64,000 bases of DNA from Deltaproteobacteria bacterium (lineage in GTDB: Bacteria > Desulfobacterota > Desulfomonilia > UBA1062): contig JAHDQN010000022.1 in the NCBI GenBank assembly GCA_018433775.1, positions 96,515-160,514 on the forward strand, given 5' to 3'. This document shows positions 25,627 through 34,563 of this stretch, in pieces. The translations under genes and the position numbers were made by a program. The notes below the pieces were generated by a model, which had not been told where the DNA came from, did no database searches, and worked only from the letters and a program-made list of their open reading frames with translations. Every line of letters starts with the position of its first letter. Position 1 is the first letter of the stretch.

Positions 25627-26728
25627 ACAAAGGCGCAGCTTCCTCATTATCGTCGTTGCCAGCTTCTTCTTTTTCCTGAATTTCTCGGAGCTCATACTCC
25701 TGCCGAAATACATCGTATACCTGGGGCTTTCCCCCGCGGACATCGGCCTTGTCATGGGGGCCTTCAGCATTACGGTGCTCATGACCCTGCCCCTGGCGGG
25801 CATCTTTTCGGAGAGGCTTTCCCGGAAGTATGTGTTCACCGCAGGGGCGGCCCTGCTCTGCCTTGCTACGCCGTTCTACGCACTGGTTCAGGGGATGGGC
25901 CCGCTCGTCTTTGCCCTGAGAATCATCCAGGGAGTGGGGTTTGCCGGCGCATTCGGCATCCTGGGCGCCTTCGTGTTCGATATTGCGGCCCCGGGCTCCC
26001 GGAGATACCTCCTGGGGATACTCACCGCAATCAACATCTCCACCCACGCGATCGGTCCTGCCCTGGGCGAGTATATCATTCATGCCCGGGGGTACCCCCT
26101 GTTCTTTTATACCGCAGCATGCCTCGGTTTCGTCGGTGTGATCGCAGGCTTCTTCCTCCCGGGATCCGCAAGGACCGAAAGGATCCCGTCGTTCTCTCCC
26201 GCGCGGGGGCTCCCCCACATGGCGGCCGCACTCGTGCTGGGAACGGTCTTCGGCTCACAGGTGGTGTTCGTGCCTCCCTTTCTTCTCACCCGGGGGATAG
26301 ACGACTCCAGCCTGTTCTTCGTCTCCTTTGTGGCGGGAAGCCTCATGGTATGGTCCTTCCTGCACAAGCCGCTCAGAGGCGCGGGCGATGTGCGGGCATG
26401 GATCATATCCCTGGTTTTTATGCTGGTCTTCCCCCTCGCTGTTCCCTTTTTCGAGGGCAGAGTCTCTCTCATGGCGCTCGCCCTGGTTTTCGGGATTGGG
26501 TACGGGTATCTCTACCCCACGCTGAACGCCTATCTCCTGGACATCTATCCCGGTGCGCGGTCCCTTGCCAACTCCCTGTTCGTCTGGTCGTTCAACCTGG
26601 GCATGCTGGTCTCTTCCCTGGGATTCGGCGCCGTGTCCGCAGCATGGGGCTACGAGACCGCCTTTCTCGTGTCCGGCATCCTGGGCCTGAGCATGCTGGC
26701 CCTGACCTTGAGGCTGCGGGACCGTTAG
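25619..26728 (+). CDS. Major facilitator superfamily transporter
   Basis: 369 residues with about 11-12 hydrophobic helices and the MFS loop motif in GIFSERLSRKYVFTAGA between helices 2 and 3. The absence of a long central loop fits a compact MFS exporter or permease. The substrate cannot be told. GTG start inside the HAD gene end. It probably is the last gene of the unit starting at 22638; nothing coding follows for about 490 bases. Confidence 0.87.
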   Translation: MSEQRRSFLIIVVASFFFFLNFSELILLPKYIVYLGLSPADIGLVMGAFSITVLMTLPLAGIFSERLSRKYVFTAGAALLCLATPFYALVQGMGPLVFALRIIQGVGFAGAFGILGAFVFDIAAPGSRRYLLGILTAINISTHAIGPALGEYIIHARGYPLFFYTAACLGFVGVIAGFFLPGSARTERIPSFSPARGLPHMAAALVLGTVFGSQVVFVPPFLLTRGIDDSSLFFVSFVAGSLMVWSFLHKPLRGAGDVRAWIISLVFMLVFPLAVPFFEGRVSLMALALVFGIGYGYLYPTLNAYLLDIYPGARSLANSLFVWSFNLGMLVSSLGFGAVSAAWGYETAFLVSGILGLSMLALTLRLRDR

Positions 26729-27222
26729 TCAGCAGTCCCTGCCGGGGGCAGCCTTGTTCCTTATTCCCTCAGAAAGGTTAACAGCGGCTGTCACTTATCA
26801 TCGGTATCAACCAGTCAGATCAGTTTCCGGTTCGAGATATCGGTCATGTCCGCACTATCCCGGGAATGAACGGACCAAAGGCTCGTGGATGCATTATATA
26901 CTTGGTGTCAAAAACTATTCCTCAAGACCAGACATGTCACCCATTGTATGCAGGCTGCTGCTTGCTATCGATCTCAACCTGTCCAGATCAGCCCGCAACA
27001 GATCACCTTCTGCTGAATGAGCACTGCTCGCTTGGGGACGATCCGCCACCGGAGCCGATGGCTTTGGCCCTGCCTGGCTCCCGCCGGAAAGCAGATATCA
27101 ATGTATATGAATTTATGGTAGTTATAATCCCGATCCGTGGCAAAAGGCGTGAGCAGGAATGAAGCGGCCGGTTTTCATCCGCGGGCGGCCCTTGTCGTAT
27201 AATTAAGACAGCAGGAGAACAA
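26729..27222 (+). other. Intergenic stretch without recognised gene
   Basis: About 490 bases. Short open frames exist but none has a ribosome binding site or codon use like the neighbours. The composition becomes more AT-rich towards the right. Two TATAAT hexamers, at 27123 and 27198, precede the following hydrolase gene, but neither has a convincing -35 partner at normal spacing. No tRNA cloverleaf or terminator with a T-run was found. Confidence 0.6.
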
Positions 27223-28017
27223 ATGAGCAGCACTCGATCCAAGGAACTGTTCTTCACCATTCCCGGCGGAACGATCCATGCGAAACAATGGAGTCCGGAA
27301 GACCTTCGATACAACGTGCCAGTGGTACTCCTTCACGATTCTCTCGGAAGCGTCGGTCTCTGGCGGGATTTTCCCGGGAAACTGTCCGGCCGCCTGCGCC
27401 GGACCGTGTTCGCATATGACAGGCTCGGCTTCGGGAAATCGAGCGCACGCGATGCCCTGCCAGGCGAGGCGTTTGTCTGGGAGGAGGCGGATATCTATTT
27501 TCCCTATATCAGGGAAGCTCTCTCGCTTGACCGGTATGTACTTTTCGGTCACAGCGTCGGCGGCGCCATGTCCATTGCGATTGCCGCAAACCGCACCGAT
27601 TGCAGTGCCGTTATTACGGAAGCGGCCCAGGCCTTTGTCGAAGATGTGACGGTTTCAGGTATTCAAAAGGCCAAAAAGGCGTTTAAGGATCCGGAACAGA
27701 TCAAGCGGATAGAGAAATGGCATGGGACAAAGGCCCAGTGGGTGCTCCGGGCATGGATGGATGTCTGGCTCTCGCCGGAGTTCGCTTCATGGAGCCTGGA
27801 GCAGCGCATCGGCAAGGTGAGGTGTCCGCTTCTTGCCATCCATGGGGACAGGGACGAGTTCGGTTCTCTGGCCTTTCCTGAATTCATCAGCAAAAAAGCA
27901 GGAGGGAAGTCCGAGATGGCAATCCTGGAAAACTGCGGGCACGTTCCTCACAGGGGAAGACCGCAAGAGGTGATGGATCACGTCGCGTCCTTTCTGGACA
28001 GGCACGGAATAGATTAA
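27223..28017 (+). CDS. Alpha/beta-hydrolase fold protein
   Basis: 264 residues, soluble. VVLLHDSLGSVGLW is the oxyanion-hole region, GHSVGGAM carries the nucleophile S111, IHGDRDEFG the acid residue and NCGHVPHRGRP the catalytic histidine, so the triad is complete. The substrate is unknown; the closest style is the small-ester or haloperoxidase-like group. The start ATG at 27223 has CAGGAG upstream. It is a single-gene unit followed by a probable terminator at 28055. Confidence 0.88.
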   Translation: MSSTRSKELFFTIPGGTIHAKQWSPEDLRYNVPVVLLHDSLGSVGLWRDFPGKLSGRLRRTVFAYDRLGFGKSSARDALPGEAFVWEEADIYFPYIREALSLDRYVLFGHSVGGAMSIAIAANRTDCSAVITEAAQAFVEDVTVSGIQKAKKAFKDPEQIKRIEKWHGTKAQWVLRAWMDVWLSPEFASWSLEQRIGKVRCPLLAIHGDRDEFGSLAFPEFISKKAGGKSEMAILENCGHVPHRGRPQEVMDHVASFLDRHGID

Positions 28018-28054
28018 CTATCAGGGGACGGGTTCACATTTCCCTCCGTCCTCT

Positions 28055-28076
28055 TCTCCCACCGGGAGAGTTTTCT
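28055..28076 (+). terminator. Probable rho-independent terminator after hydrolase gene
   Basis: A perfect six-pair stem, TCTCCC with GGGAGA around the loop ACC, is followed by GTTTTCT. It lies 38 bases after the hydrolase stop and ahead of the flagellar promoter. The T-run is short, so termination may be partial. Confidence 0.5.
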
Positions 28077-28222
28077 CCCTCAACATATCTCCAGCAGCAT
28101 CAGGAAAGCCCTGTCCCGGCACCGCCTCATCGGCAAGTTTTTCTCCTGCACCGTGTAATTTTTACCAGGGGGACAAGAAGCGTGCGATGACCATATAAGG
28201 CCATTCCAGGGAAAGGCCGTCC

Positions 28223-28238
28223 TGGCACCTCAGTTGCT
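28223..28238 (+). promoter_or_regulatory. Sigma-54 promoter of fliK operon
   Basis: TGGCACCTCAGTTGCT matches the sigma-54 consensus TGGCAC-N5-TTGCA/T: the GG at 28224-28225 and the GC at 28236-28237 are separated by exactly ten bases. Transcription should start near 28249, giving a short leader before the fliK ATG at 28272. A sigma-54 (RpoN) promoter needs an enhancer-binding activator, not seen in this window. Confidence 0.8.
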
Positions 28239-28271
28239 CTGTATGAGGGCACTACAGCAATGGAGGTGAAT

Positions 28272-29843
28272 ATGCAGTTGCCTTTTGCAGGATTGCTGGG
28301 CCTTGCATCAGGTGCCATGGGCTTTGTCCAGAAGGTGTTCTCGCACCAGGGGTCGGGTGCCGCCGACTTCGATGCCGAGCTCGCCTCTGCAATGTCGGGC
28401 ACGAACGATGCGGGCAAGACGCCGCTCTCCCGGATTCTGTCGGAAAAGGACTCCCTCGATGAAGAGGCCTTCCAAGAAATCATCGCCACGCCTGCCGGGA
28501 TGCTCCTGTTCCAGTTCATGACGGCGCTGCGGGAAATGGGCTTGCAGTCCTCGGACATTCAAATGCTCGTGAACGGAGGCGGGTCTCAAATATCTGACGA
28601 GGCCCTCAAGGCGATCCTTGCCCGGCAGGGAATGGGAAGCAAGGATATCGCGGCACTGATGGCCGACCCTGCCATGAAGGCCGGGATCAAGACCCAGATC
28701 GCGGCATCCTTCACAGAGGCCCTTCAAAACCGGGCTAACTCAGACGGGATCGATCTGGATGCCCTGCGGGCTCTCACCGCCTCGGATGCAGATGCGGTGG
28801 ACTCCATCATCGAACGGATCATGTCGGGCAAGCAGCTCATCAAAGGACAGGGCGCGGCATCAGGACAGAACGATTTCGCAGGCAGGCTGTCAGGGCAGCA
28901 GACAGACGCGCAGATCAGCCTGATTCAGCGGAATGCCTCCCATATCGCGGCCGAGATCAGGACAATGGTTGCCGAGGCACTGAAAAAGGCCTCTTCCCAG
29001 GGGCTGAGCAGTACGTCAGCCGGCAGCGCCATGCACGTCGAGAAAATGATCCGGACAGCGGGCGACACCTTCGGGGTGAGCAGCGAGGTCATGAGCGATC
29101 TCTTTTTCGCTGCGGATGAGGCTGCTCGAAGGCAGGCAGTAGAGCAGGTTATGGCCCAGGTGAACGCATATCTGAAATCCAATGCGGGTCAGAAACTGAG
29201 CGCGGAGTCGGCCGAAGCCCTTGCCTTTTTGAAGTCGGCCATGAGCGAGCAGGAGTTTGCAGGGATCGAGAACTCGCTCAAGCTCTGGCATACGGGACAG
29301 ACACTGCCCGATACCAAGATCGTGCTCAACAGGGAGACCTATGAGGCCCTGGCCGGCAGGCTGGGCAACCGTACCCCGGAATCCTTCTACGAGCAGCATA
29401 TGAAGAGCGTCATGGACCAGCTTCGGCAGACCCTGCCTTCCCAGATGAAAAACAGCGAGGGCAGCGTGACGCTCCGGCTCTATCCCCCCATGCTCGGGCG
29501 GGTGGACGTGAGCATGACCATGCAGGACGGCCAGCTCCAGGCGATCTTCAAGACCGATCAGCTCGTCACCCGCGACATCCTCGTACAGAACATGCATGTG
29601 CTCAAGGATGCGCTCACCGAACAGGGCATCCGTGCAACCCAGTTCTCGGTCAGCACCACCCTGGACAACCGGTCGTTCCATGAGGGAGGCTCCGCCTTTG
29701 CACAGCAGGACGGGCACGGCAGAGGGGCTTCCCGCGGCGGACAGGGCTCCGACTACCATAGTGCGGCCTACCGGGATGACATGGAATACCTGCATCCCCG
29801 TCCGTATCTGTCTGACGGCGGCGGGCTCGATCTCTTTGCCTGA
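28272..29843 (+). CDS. fliK: Flagellar hook-length control protein FliK
   Basis: About 523 residues. The conserved part is the C-terminal hook-length domain at about 380-470, with SVTLRLYPPMLGRVDVSMTM and FKTDQLVTRDILVQNMHVLK. The rest is a low-complexity, Ala/Ser/Gly/Gln-rich ruler region as expected. FliK is exported by the flagellar secretion apparatus and switches export specificity from hook to filament. The ATG at 28272 lies close behind GGAGGTG (28262-28268); the ATG at 28260 would sit on top of that site and is not chosen. First gene behind the sigma-54 promoter. Confidence 0.9.
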   Translation: MQLPFAGLLGLASGAMGFVQKVFSHQGSGAADFDAELASAMSGTNDAGKTPLSRILSEKDSLDEEAFQEIIATPAGMLLFQFMTALREMGLQSSDIQMLVNGGGSQISDEALKAILARQGMGSKDIAALMADPAMKAGIKTQIAASFTEALQNRANSDGIDLDALRALTASDADAVDSIIERIMSGKQLIKGQGAASGQNDFAGRLSGQQTDAQISLIQRNASHIAAEIRTMVAEALKKASSQGLSSTSAGSAMHVEKMIRTAGDTFGVSSEVMSDLFFAADEAARRQAVEQVMAQVNAYLKSNAGQKLSAESAEALAFLKSAMSEQEFAGIENSLKLWHTGQTLPDTKIVLNRETYEALAGRLGNRTPESFYEQHMKSVMDQLRQTLPSQMKNSEGSVTLRLYPPMLGRVDVSMTMQDGQLQAIFKTDQLVTRDILVQNMHVLKDALTEQGIRATQFSVSTTLDNRSFHEGGSAFAQQDGHGRGASRGGQGSDYHSAAYRDDMEYLHPRPYLSDGGGLDLFA

Positions 29844-29861
29844 TAAGAGGAGGAATAGACA

Positions 29862-30530
29862 ATGTCCACAGTCGGAATGGATTCAATACTGGCCAACCAG
29901 GGCTCGGTTAGCGGCGGCACCGCGTCAGCGACCGCAAAGTCCCTGGGAAAAGATGATTTCCTGAGGCTGCTCGTCAAGCAGCTGCAGTACCAGGATCCCC
30001 TGAACCCGGTGGAAAATACGGATTTTACCGCTCAGCTCGCCCAGTTCACCTCGCTGGAGACCCTGAGCAACATCGACGAGAACATCTCCCAGCTCGGCAT
30101 TCTCCAGAACTCCATCAACAATATGAACGCTGTGTCCTTCATCGGCAAGCAGGTGAATGCACAGGGCAATATCCTCAACTACACGGGCACCGACCTGAAC
30201 ATCGACTTCAGCCTGGATGCTTTGGCGGCAGCCGTCAGGGTGAATATTTATGCAGAAGATGGAACGCTCGTACGCACCATAGAGGGGACAAACGTTCAGG
30301 AGGGAAACGTTCAATATGTCTGGGACGGCACCGATCACGACGGCGAGCAGGTGGGCGGAGGCCGGTACCGGTTCTCTATCGAGGCGGTCGATTACGAGGG
30401 CAACGCCGTGGGAACAACCTCCTACGCGGCCGGACTGGTCACGGGAGTCAGGTACGACAAGGGCGTCACCTACCTTATCATCGGCGATAAGGAAGTCAAC
30501 ATAGCAGATATCGATAAGATACAGGGATAA
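29862..30530 (+). CDS. flgD: Flagellar hook assembly scaffold protein FlgD
   Basis: 222 residues. The N-terminal FlgD motif LGKDDFLRLLVKQLQYQDPL is unmistakable, followed by NTDFTAQLAQFTSLETLSNI. The C-terminal half contains the FlgD Ig/tudor-like region (VRNIYAEDG type segment, then YVWDGTDHDG). It caps the growing hook and is removed on completion. AGGAGG precedes the ATG and 11 bases separate it from flgE. Confidence 0.96.
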   Translation: MSTVGMDSILANQGSVSGGTASATAKSLGKDDFLRLLVKQLQYQDPLNPVENTDFTAQLAQFTSLETLSNIDENISQLGILQNSINNMNAVSFIGKQVNAQGNILNYTGTDLNIDFSLDALAAAVRVNIYAEDGTLVRTIEGTNVQEGNVQYVWDGTDHDGEQVGGGRYRFSIEAVDYEGNAVGTTSYAAGLVTGVRYDKGVTYLIIGDKEVNIADIDKIQG

Positions 30531-30541
30531 AGGAGGGAGCA

Positions 30542-32053
30542 ATGGGTATTTCCAGTTCACTGTTTTCCGGAATCAGCGGTCTTTCCACCCATGGCAACGC
30601 CATGAGCGTGATCGGCGACAACATAGCGAACGTCAACACGATCGGGTTCAAGTCCAGCAGGACCACCTTCGAGGACGTGCTTTCCCAGTCGGTGTCCACG
30701 GCATCGGGTTCATCCCAGATCGGACGGGGCACGGCGCTGAGCGATGTCGACACTCTGTTCCAGCAGGGGTCACTCGAGTCGACCTCGAATGCAACCGACC
30801 TTGCAATCGGCGGCAACGGCTTTTTCATCGTGTCGCCCCAGGGAAGCCAGACCGAGTACTACACCCGTGCCGGCCAGTTCCGCTTCAATGCCGACGGGTA
30901 TTTCGTGAACCCGGCAGGATACGTGGCGCGGGGATGGGCCCTGGACGAAAATGGAACCGACCAGGGCACGCTGACGGATATCCAGCTCAGCGCATTCACC
31001 TCCCCGCCCGAGGCGACCGAGGATATCACCGCCATCACAAACCTGGATTCAACCGACACCTCGAACTCCGACAGCCTGTTTGGAGCGTGGGACGCCACGG
31101 CTGCCGAGCCCATCGGTGACACCGCCTATGGGTATCAGACCGCCATCCGGGTCTACGACGCCCTGGGCAACGCCCATGACGTGACCATCTACTATGACAA
31201 GATCAACGCCGCCAGCGAGTACAATGACGGGACCGTGGATCTCGACAACACCTGGGAATACATCATTGCATGCAATCCGGCGGCCGACGAGCGGCCCGGG
31301 TTTGCCGGAGAGTCTCAGCAGGGCATTCTCATGCGGGGCACCATGACATACGATTCCTCCAGTGGTGCGCTGGACCGGATAACCTCCTTTGTCTGTGACC
31401 CCGCCGATGATCCCTCCGTGGCGGCCAACTGGACCACGGCCGCCTGGTCGCCCGAAGGATACCCGATATGCACGGCGAACTTCGTGACCGGAGTCGATCA
31501 GGAGATATCCCTGCAGTTCGGCATCCGGAGCACCAATGCCACCTGGACCACCGGCGCCGGAATTGCCGATGACGTGGGCGACATCGCCGGAGGGGCCACG
31601 CTTCCCACCTCTTCGTGGGAACCCCAGGCCCTGACCTCCACCCAGTATGCGGATGCATCCACCACGGTCTACCAGACCCAGGACGGGTACGGCACCGGCT
31701 TCCTGGAGAACATCTCCGTGGACACGGACGGGGTCATGGTGGGCCACTACAGCAACGGCCAGATCCTCTATCTCTACCGGGTAGGCCTTGCCAAGTTCAA
31801 TAACGACCAGGCCCTGAACAAGGTGGGCGGCAATCTCTGGGCCGCGACCCGGGCCTCGGGCGATGCAATTACGGGCCATCCCGGCGAAAACGGCCTGGGC
31901 AGGATCGCATCCAACTCCCTGGAACAGTCCAATGTGGACATCGCATCCGAGTTCGTAAGGATGATCACCACCCAGCGGGGATTCCAGGCAAACTCCAGGA
32001 TCATCACCACCACCGACGATATGCTCCAGGAGCTCATCAACCTGAAGCGCTAA
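30542..32053 (+). CDS. flgE: Flagellar hook protein FlgE
   Basis: 503 residues. The N-terminus GISGLSTHGNAMSVIGDNIANV and the C-terminus SNVDIASEFVRMITTQRGFQ are the rod/hook family D0 coiled-coil segments, and LAIGGNGFFIVS is the signature of FlgE/FlgF/FlgG. Length, and position behind flgD, identify the hook protein. The large middle domain is variable. Strong AAGGAGGG ribosome binding site. Probably the last gene of the fliK transcript. Confidence 0.96.
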   Translation: MGISSSLFSGISGLSTHGNAMSVIGDNIANVNTIGFKSSRTTFEDVLSQSVSTASGSSQIGRGTALSDVDTLFQQGSLESTSNATDLAIGGNGFFIVSPQGSQTEYYTRAGQFRFNADGYFVNPAGYVARGWALDENGTDQGTLTDIQLSAFTSPPEATEDITAITNLDSTDTSNSDSLFGAWDATAAEPIGDTAYGYQTAIRVYDALGNAHDVTIYYDKINAASEYNDGTVDLDNTWEYIIACNPAADERPGFAGESQQGILMRGTMTYDSSSGALDRITSFVCDPADDPSVAANWTTAAWSPEGYPICTANFVTGVDQEISLQFGIRSTNATWTTGAGIADDVGDIAGGATLPTSSWEPQALTSTQYADASTTVYQTQDGYGTGFLENISVDTDGVMVGHYSNGQILYLYRVGLAKFNNDQALNKVGGNLWAATRASGDAITGHPGENGLGRIASNSLEQSNVDIASEFVRMITTQRGFQANSRIITTTDDMLQELINLKR

Positions 32054-32076
32054 TTCTTTAAAAAAATGCTCCTTCA

Positions 32077-32112
32077 GATGCACCTGGGTGTCTCTTGGCA
32101 TCCAGGTGCATC
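32077..32112 (+). terminator. 11-bp inverted repeat behind flgE
   Basis: GATGCACCTGG at 32077-32087 is perfectly repeated in reverse at 32102-32112 around a 14-base loop. It starts 24 bases after the flgE stop. It could end or protect the fliK-flgD-flgE transcript, but no T-run follows, so a processing or stability hairpin is equally possible. Confidence 0.45.
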
Positions 32113-32210
32113 GAAAGCGTCAAATTAATGACTTGTCCTGCCAGGGACATCCCGGTTCATCAATTCTGCAACATTATGAAATAAAACAATATTTACCAAA
32201 ATCCTCGCGA

Positions 32211-32226
32211 TGGCATATCCCTTGCT
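32211..32226 (+). promoter_or_regulatory. Sigma-54 promoter of motA operon
   Basis: TGGCATATCCCTTGCT fits the sigma-54 consensus with GG at 32212-32213 and GC at 32224-32225, ten bases between. The transcription start should be near 32237, about 30 bases ahead of motA. This matches the promoter in front of fliK and suggests that hook and motor genes are in the same RpoN-dependent class. Confidence 0.72.
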
Positions 32227-32265
32227 CATTCCTGATGCGAGATCAATTTCGCTGAAGGGGCATAT

Positions 32266-33042
32266 ATGGATATTGCAACCGTCATCGGTGTCGTCTTTGC
32301 CTTTGGAATGGTCCTCATGGGGATCATGTCGGGTGGACCGCTGACCCTGTTCGTGAACGTACCGAGTCTGCTCATCGTTATCGGGGGTACCTTCGGCATC
32401 ATCTTCATCAATTATCCCCTGCGTGAGGTGCTCGGCCTTGCCGGTGTGGTAAAGAACGTGTTCTTCACCCAGCCGCGGGACGCAAAGGGACTCATTCCCA
32501 CCTTTGTGGACTATGCCACCCGGGCGAGGAGGGAAGGGATCCTGGCGCTGGAGAGCGCGGCGAACGAGCTGGAAGACCCGTTTTTCAAGCAGGGGCTCGA
32601 GCTGGTTATCGATGGACTGGAACCGCAGTCCATCCGGGAGATCCTGGAGACCGAGATCGAGCATCTGGAGCGGCGGCACACCAAGGGCGCGGATATCCTC
32701 AACGGTCTGGGAACCTTTGCACCGGCCATGGGAATGGTCGGCACCCTGATCGGGCTCGTCCAGATGCTCCAGTCCATGTCCGACCCCTCGTCCATTGGGC
32801 CTGCCATGGCAGTTGCACTGATCACCACCTTCTATGGCTCCATCATGGCGAACATGATCGCACTGCCCATGGCCGGGAAGCTCGCCATGCGCTCGAAAGA
32901 GGAATCGCTGGAAAAGGGGATGATCATCGAGGGGATCATGTCCATCTCGGCAGGGGACAACCCGAGGATCGTGGAGAGGAAACTCCATTCCTACCTCTCT
33001 CCGAGCCTGCGGGAGGCCTCGGGCAGAAACCGCGGAGAATAG
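32266..33042 (+). CDS. motA: Flagellar motor stator protein MotA
   Basis: 258 residues with four membrane helices and the large cytoplasmic loop between helices 2 and 3. The segment TKGADILNGLGTFAPAMGMVGTLIGLVQML carries the conserved proline and glycine pattern of helix 3 and FYGSIMANMIALPMAGKL that of helix 4. It forms the ion channel with MotB and pushes on FliG. AAGGGG precedes the ATG. Followed by two different motB-like genes. Confidence 0.96.
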   Translation: MDIATVIGVVFAFGMVLMGIMSGGPLTLFVNVPSLLIVIGGTFGIIFINYPLREVLGLAGVVKNVFFTQPRDAKGLIPTFVDYATRARREGILALESAANELEDPFFKQGLELVIDGLEPQSIREILETEIEHLERRHTKGADILNGLGTFAPAMGMVGTLIGLVQMLQSMSDPSSIGPAMAVALITTFYGSIMANMIALPMAGKLAMRSKEESLEKGMIIEGIMSISAGDNPRIVERKLHSYLSPSLREASGRNRGE

Positions 33043-33043
33043 C

Positions 33044-33832
33044 ATGGCCCGGAAGAAACGAGTTTACCTCGAGCCGAAGCAGGATACCGGGATATTCCTG
33101 TATACCTCGCTCATGCTCATCCTCCTGACCTTCTTCATCGTGCTCTGCTCCATGGGCGTGCAGGACGAGCGCAAGCAGCGTCTGGCCATGAACTCCCTCA
33201 TGGGGAGCTTCGGCATCCTCCCCAGCGGCCGGAGCGCCTATCAGAATCCCGGAGGAGCGGATCTGCTCCCCCAGGCGGCGCCCTTGAGAGAACAGATCAT
33301 GCAGATCAAGAAGATCCGGTCCACTCTCTCGGAAAACGGCATTATAAGCGGAGCAGCAGTGTCGGAAGGAGTTCTGGGCGTCACCATTACCCTGAAGTCC
33401 AATCTCCTGTTCAAGCCGGGAACCGATGAGTTTGCGCCCGAGAGTGCGCCAACCCTCGACACCCTGGCCGGGGTGCTCTCGAGCATGGACAATCCCGTAA
33501 TTATCACCGGCCATACCGATTCCATCCCCTATGAAGGCCCTCCCTTTTACTCCAACTGGGCACTTTCCGCCGCGCGGGCCATCTCCGTGGTGAATTATCT
33601 CGCCGGCAGAGGCATAGACCATGAGCGGCTCGCCGCCTACGGGATGGCCGCCCAGAGGCCGATGACCTCCAACAGCGATGCGTATGGCAGGGCCCTGAAC
33701 CGAAGGGTGGAGATCACGATCCTGGGAGATATCCGGAGCTCGGTGAGCCTCAAAGGCCTGGACACACCCGCAGAAGAACCCACCGGCACCCTCCGGTACA
33801 AAGGGTACGACTTCAAGCTGGATGAATGGTGA
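33044..33832 (+). CDS. MotB-like OmpA-family protein lacking the channel aspartate
   Basis: 262 residues: short cytoplasmic N-terminus, one membrane helix (FLYTSLMLILLTFFIVLCSM, residues 18-37) and an OmpA-like peptidoglycan-binding domain (ITGHTDSIPYEGPPFYSNW, then LSAARAISVVNYL). In true MotB the helix carries an Asp that conducts protons; aligned with the next gene's helix, this position is Ser22. It therefore cannot be a normal channel subunit and may be a structural or regulatory stator partner. Immediately downstream of motA and overlapping the next motB by one base. Confidence 0.85.
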   Translation: MARKKRVYLEPKQDTGIFLYTSLMLILLTFFIVLCSMGVQDERKQRLAMNSLMGSFGILPSGRSAYQNPGGADLLPQAAPLREQIMQIKKIRSTLSENGIISGAAVSEGVLGVTITLKSNLLFKPGTDEFAPESAPTLDTLAGVLSSMDNPVIITGHTDSIPYEGPPFYSNWALSAARAISVVNYLAGRGIDHERLAAYGMAAQRPMTSNSDAYGRALNRRVEITILGDIRSSVSLKGLDTPAEEPTGTLRYKGYDFKLDEW

Positions 33833-34554
33833 TGGCGAAGAAAGATAAAAATATCGAATATGTCCTGCTCCCGAGCAGGACCCAGTGGATGGTCACGTTC
33901 TCCGACATGATCACCCTGCTCATCACCTTTTTCGTCCTGCTCATATCCATGTCTTCCATGGACTCGAGAAGCATGAAGGATCTCTTCGGCTTTTTCAACC
34001 AGGCCATGGGGCCGCTCGAGTTTGCCCAGGAGCAGGAAGTGAAGGGCATGCCCACACTCCTCGAGACCGTTCCCCCCCGGGTGTTCTACGACACTACCAA
34101 CCTGAGCCGCAGCATCCTGAACAACCTGGAGAGCAAGGGTGTCGGAGGGCTCAGGGGCATGGGCGAGGATATGTTCGAGGTGAGGCAGAACAGCCGCGGA
34201 CTTGCCGTCATGATCAATGGAGATGTACTCTTCAACGAGGGCTCCCACGAGCTGAAAGAGGAGGCCCTGCCCATTCTCCAGAGCATTGCGCAGAGCGTGC
34301 ACAACGCCGATTCGACCATCTCGGTCGAGGGCCACACCGACGACCGGGGCGGCACGGCGGCCCAGCAGTACCGGCTTTCCATGAGGAGGGCCGGCAGCGT
34401 GCTCGACTACTTCGTCTACACGGCGGGCATGAGTCCTGCCAGGTTCGCTCTTGCAGGATACGGCTCCTCCCGGCCGGTTGAATCGAACGACACCGAGCAG
34501 GGCCGCAAAAAAAACCGGCGGGTGGAGATCGTTCTTTTAAAAGATCAGTTATAG
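33832..34554 (+). CDS. motB: Flagellar motor stator protein MotB
   Basis: 240 residues. The membrane helix segment WMVTFSDMITLLITFFVLLI carries the essential channel aspartate D25, so this is the functional MotB of the pair. The C-terminal OmpA-like domain has ISVEGHTDDRGGTAAQQYRL and ends FALAGYGSSRPVESN. It anchors the MotA ring to peptidoglycan. The ATG at 33832 shares its A with the previous stop; an ATG two codons earlier is also possible. Confidence 0.95.
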   Translation: MAKKDKNIEYVLLPSRTQWMVTFSDMITLLITFFVLLISMSSMDSRSMKDLFGFFNQAMGPLEFAQEQEVKGMPTLLETVPPRVFYDTTNLSRSILNNLESKGVGGLRGMGEDMFEVRQNSRGLAVMINGDVLFNEGSHELKEEALPILQSIAQSVHNADSTISVEGHTDDRGGTAAQQYRLSMRRAGSVLDYFVYTAGMSPARFALAGYGSSRPVESNDTEQGRKKNRRVEIVLLKDQL

Positions 34555-34563
34555 GAGGATCAT

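Noticed and set aside
26820..26845. GGTTCGAG resembling a tRNA T-loop
   Set aside because: No acceptor or anticodon stem can be folded around it.
26754..27162. Two short open frames in the gap after the MFS transporter
   Set aside because: No ribosome binding site and no coding character.
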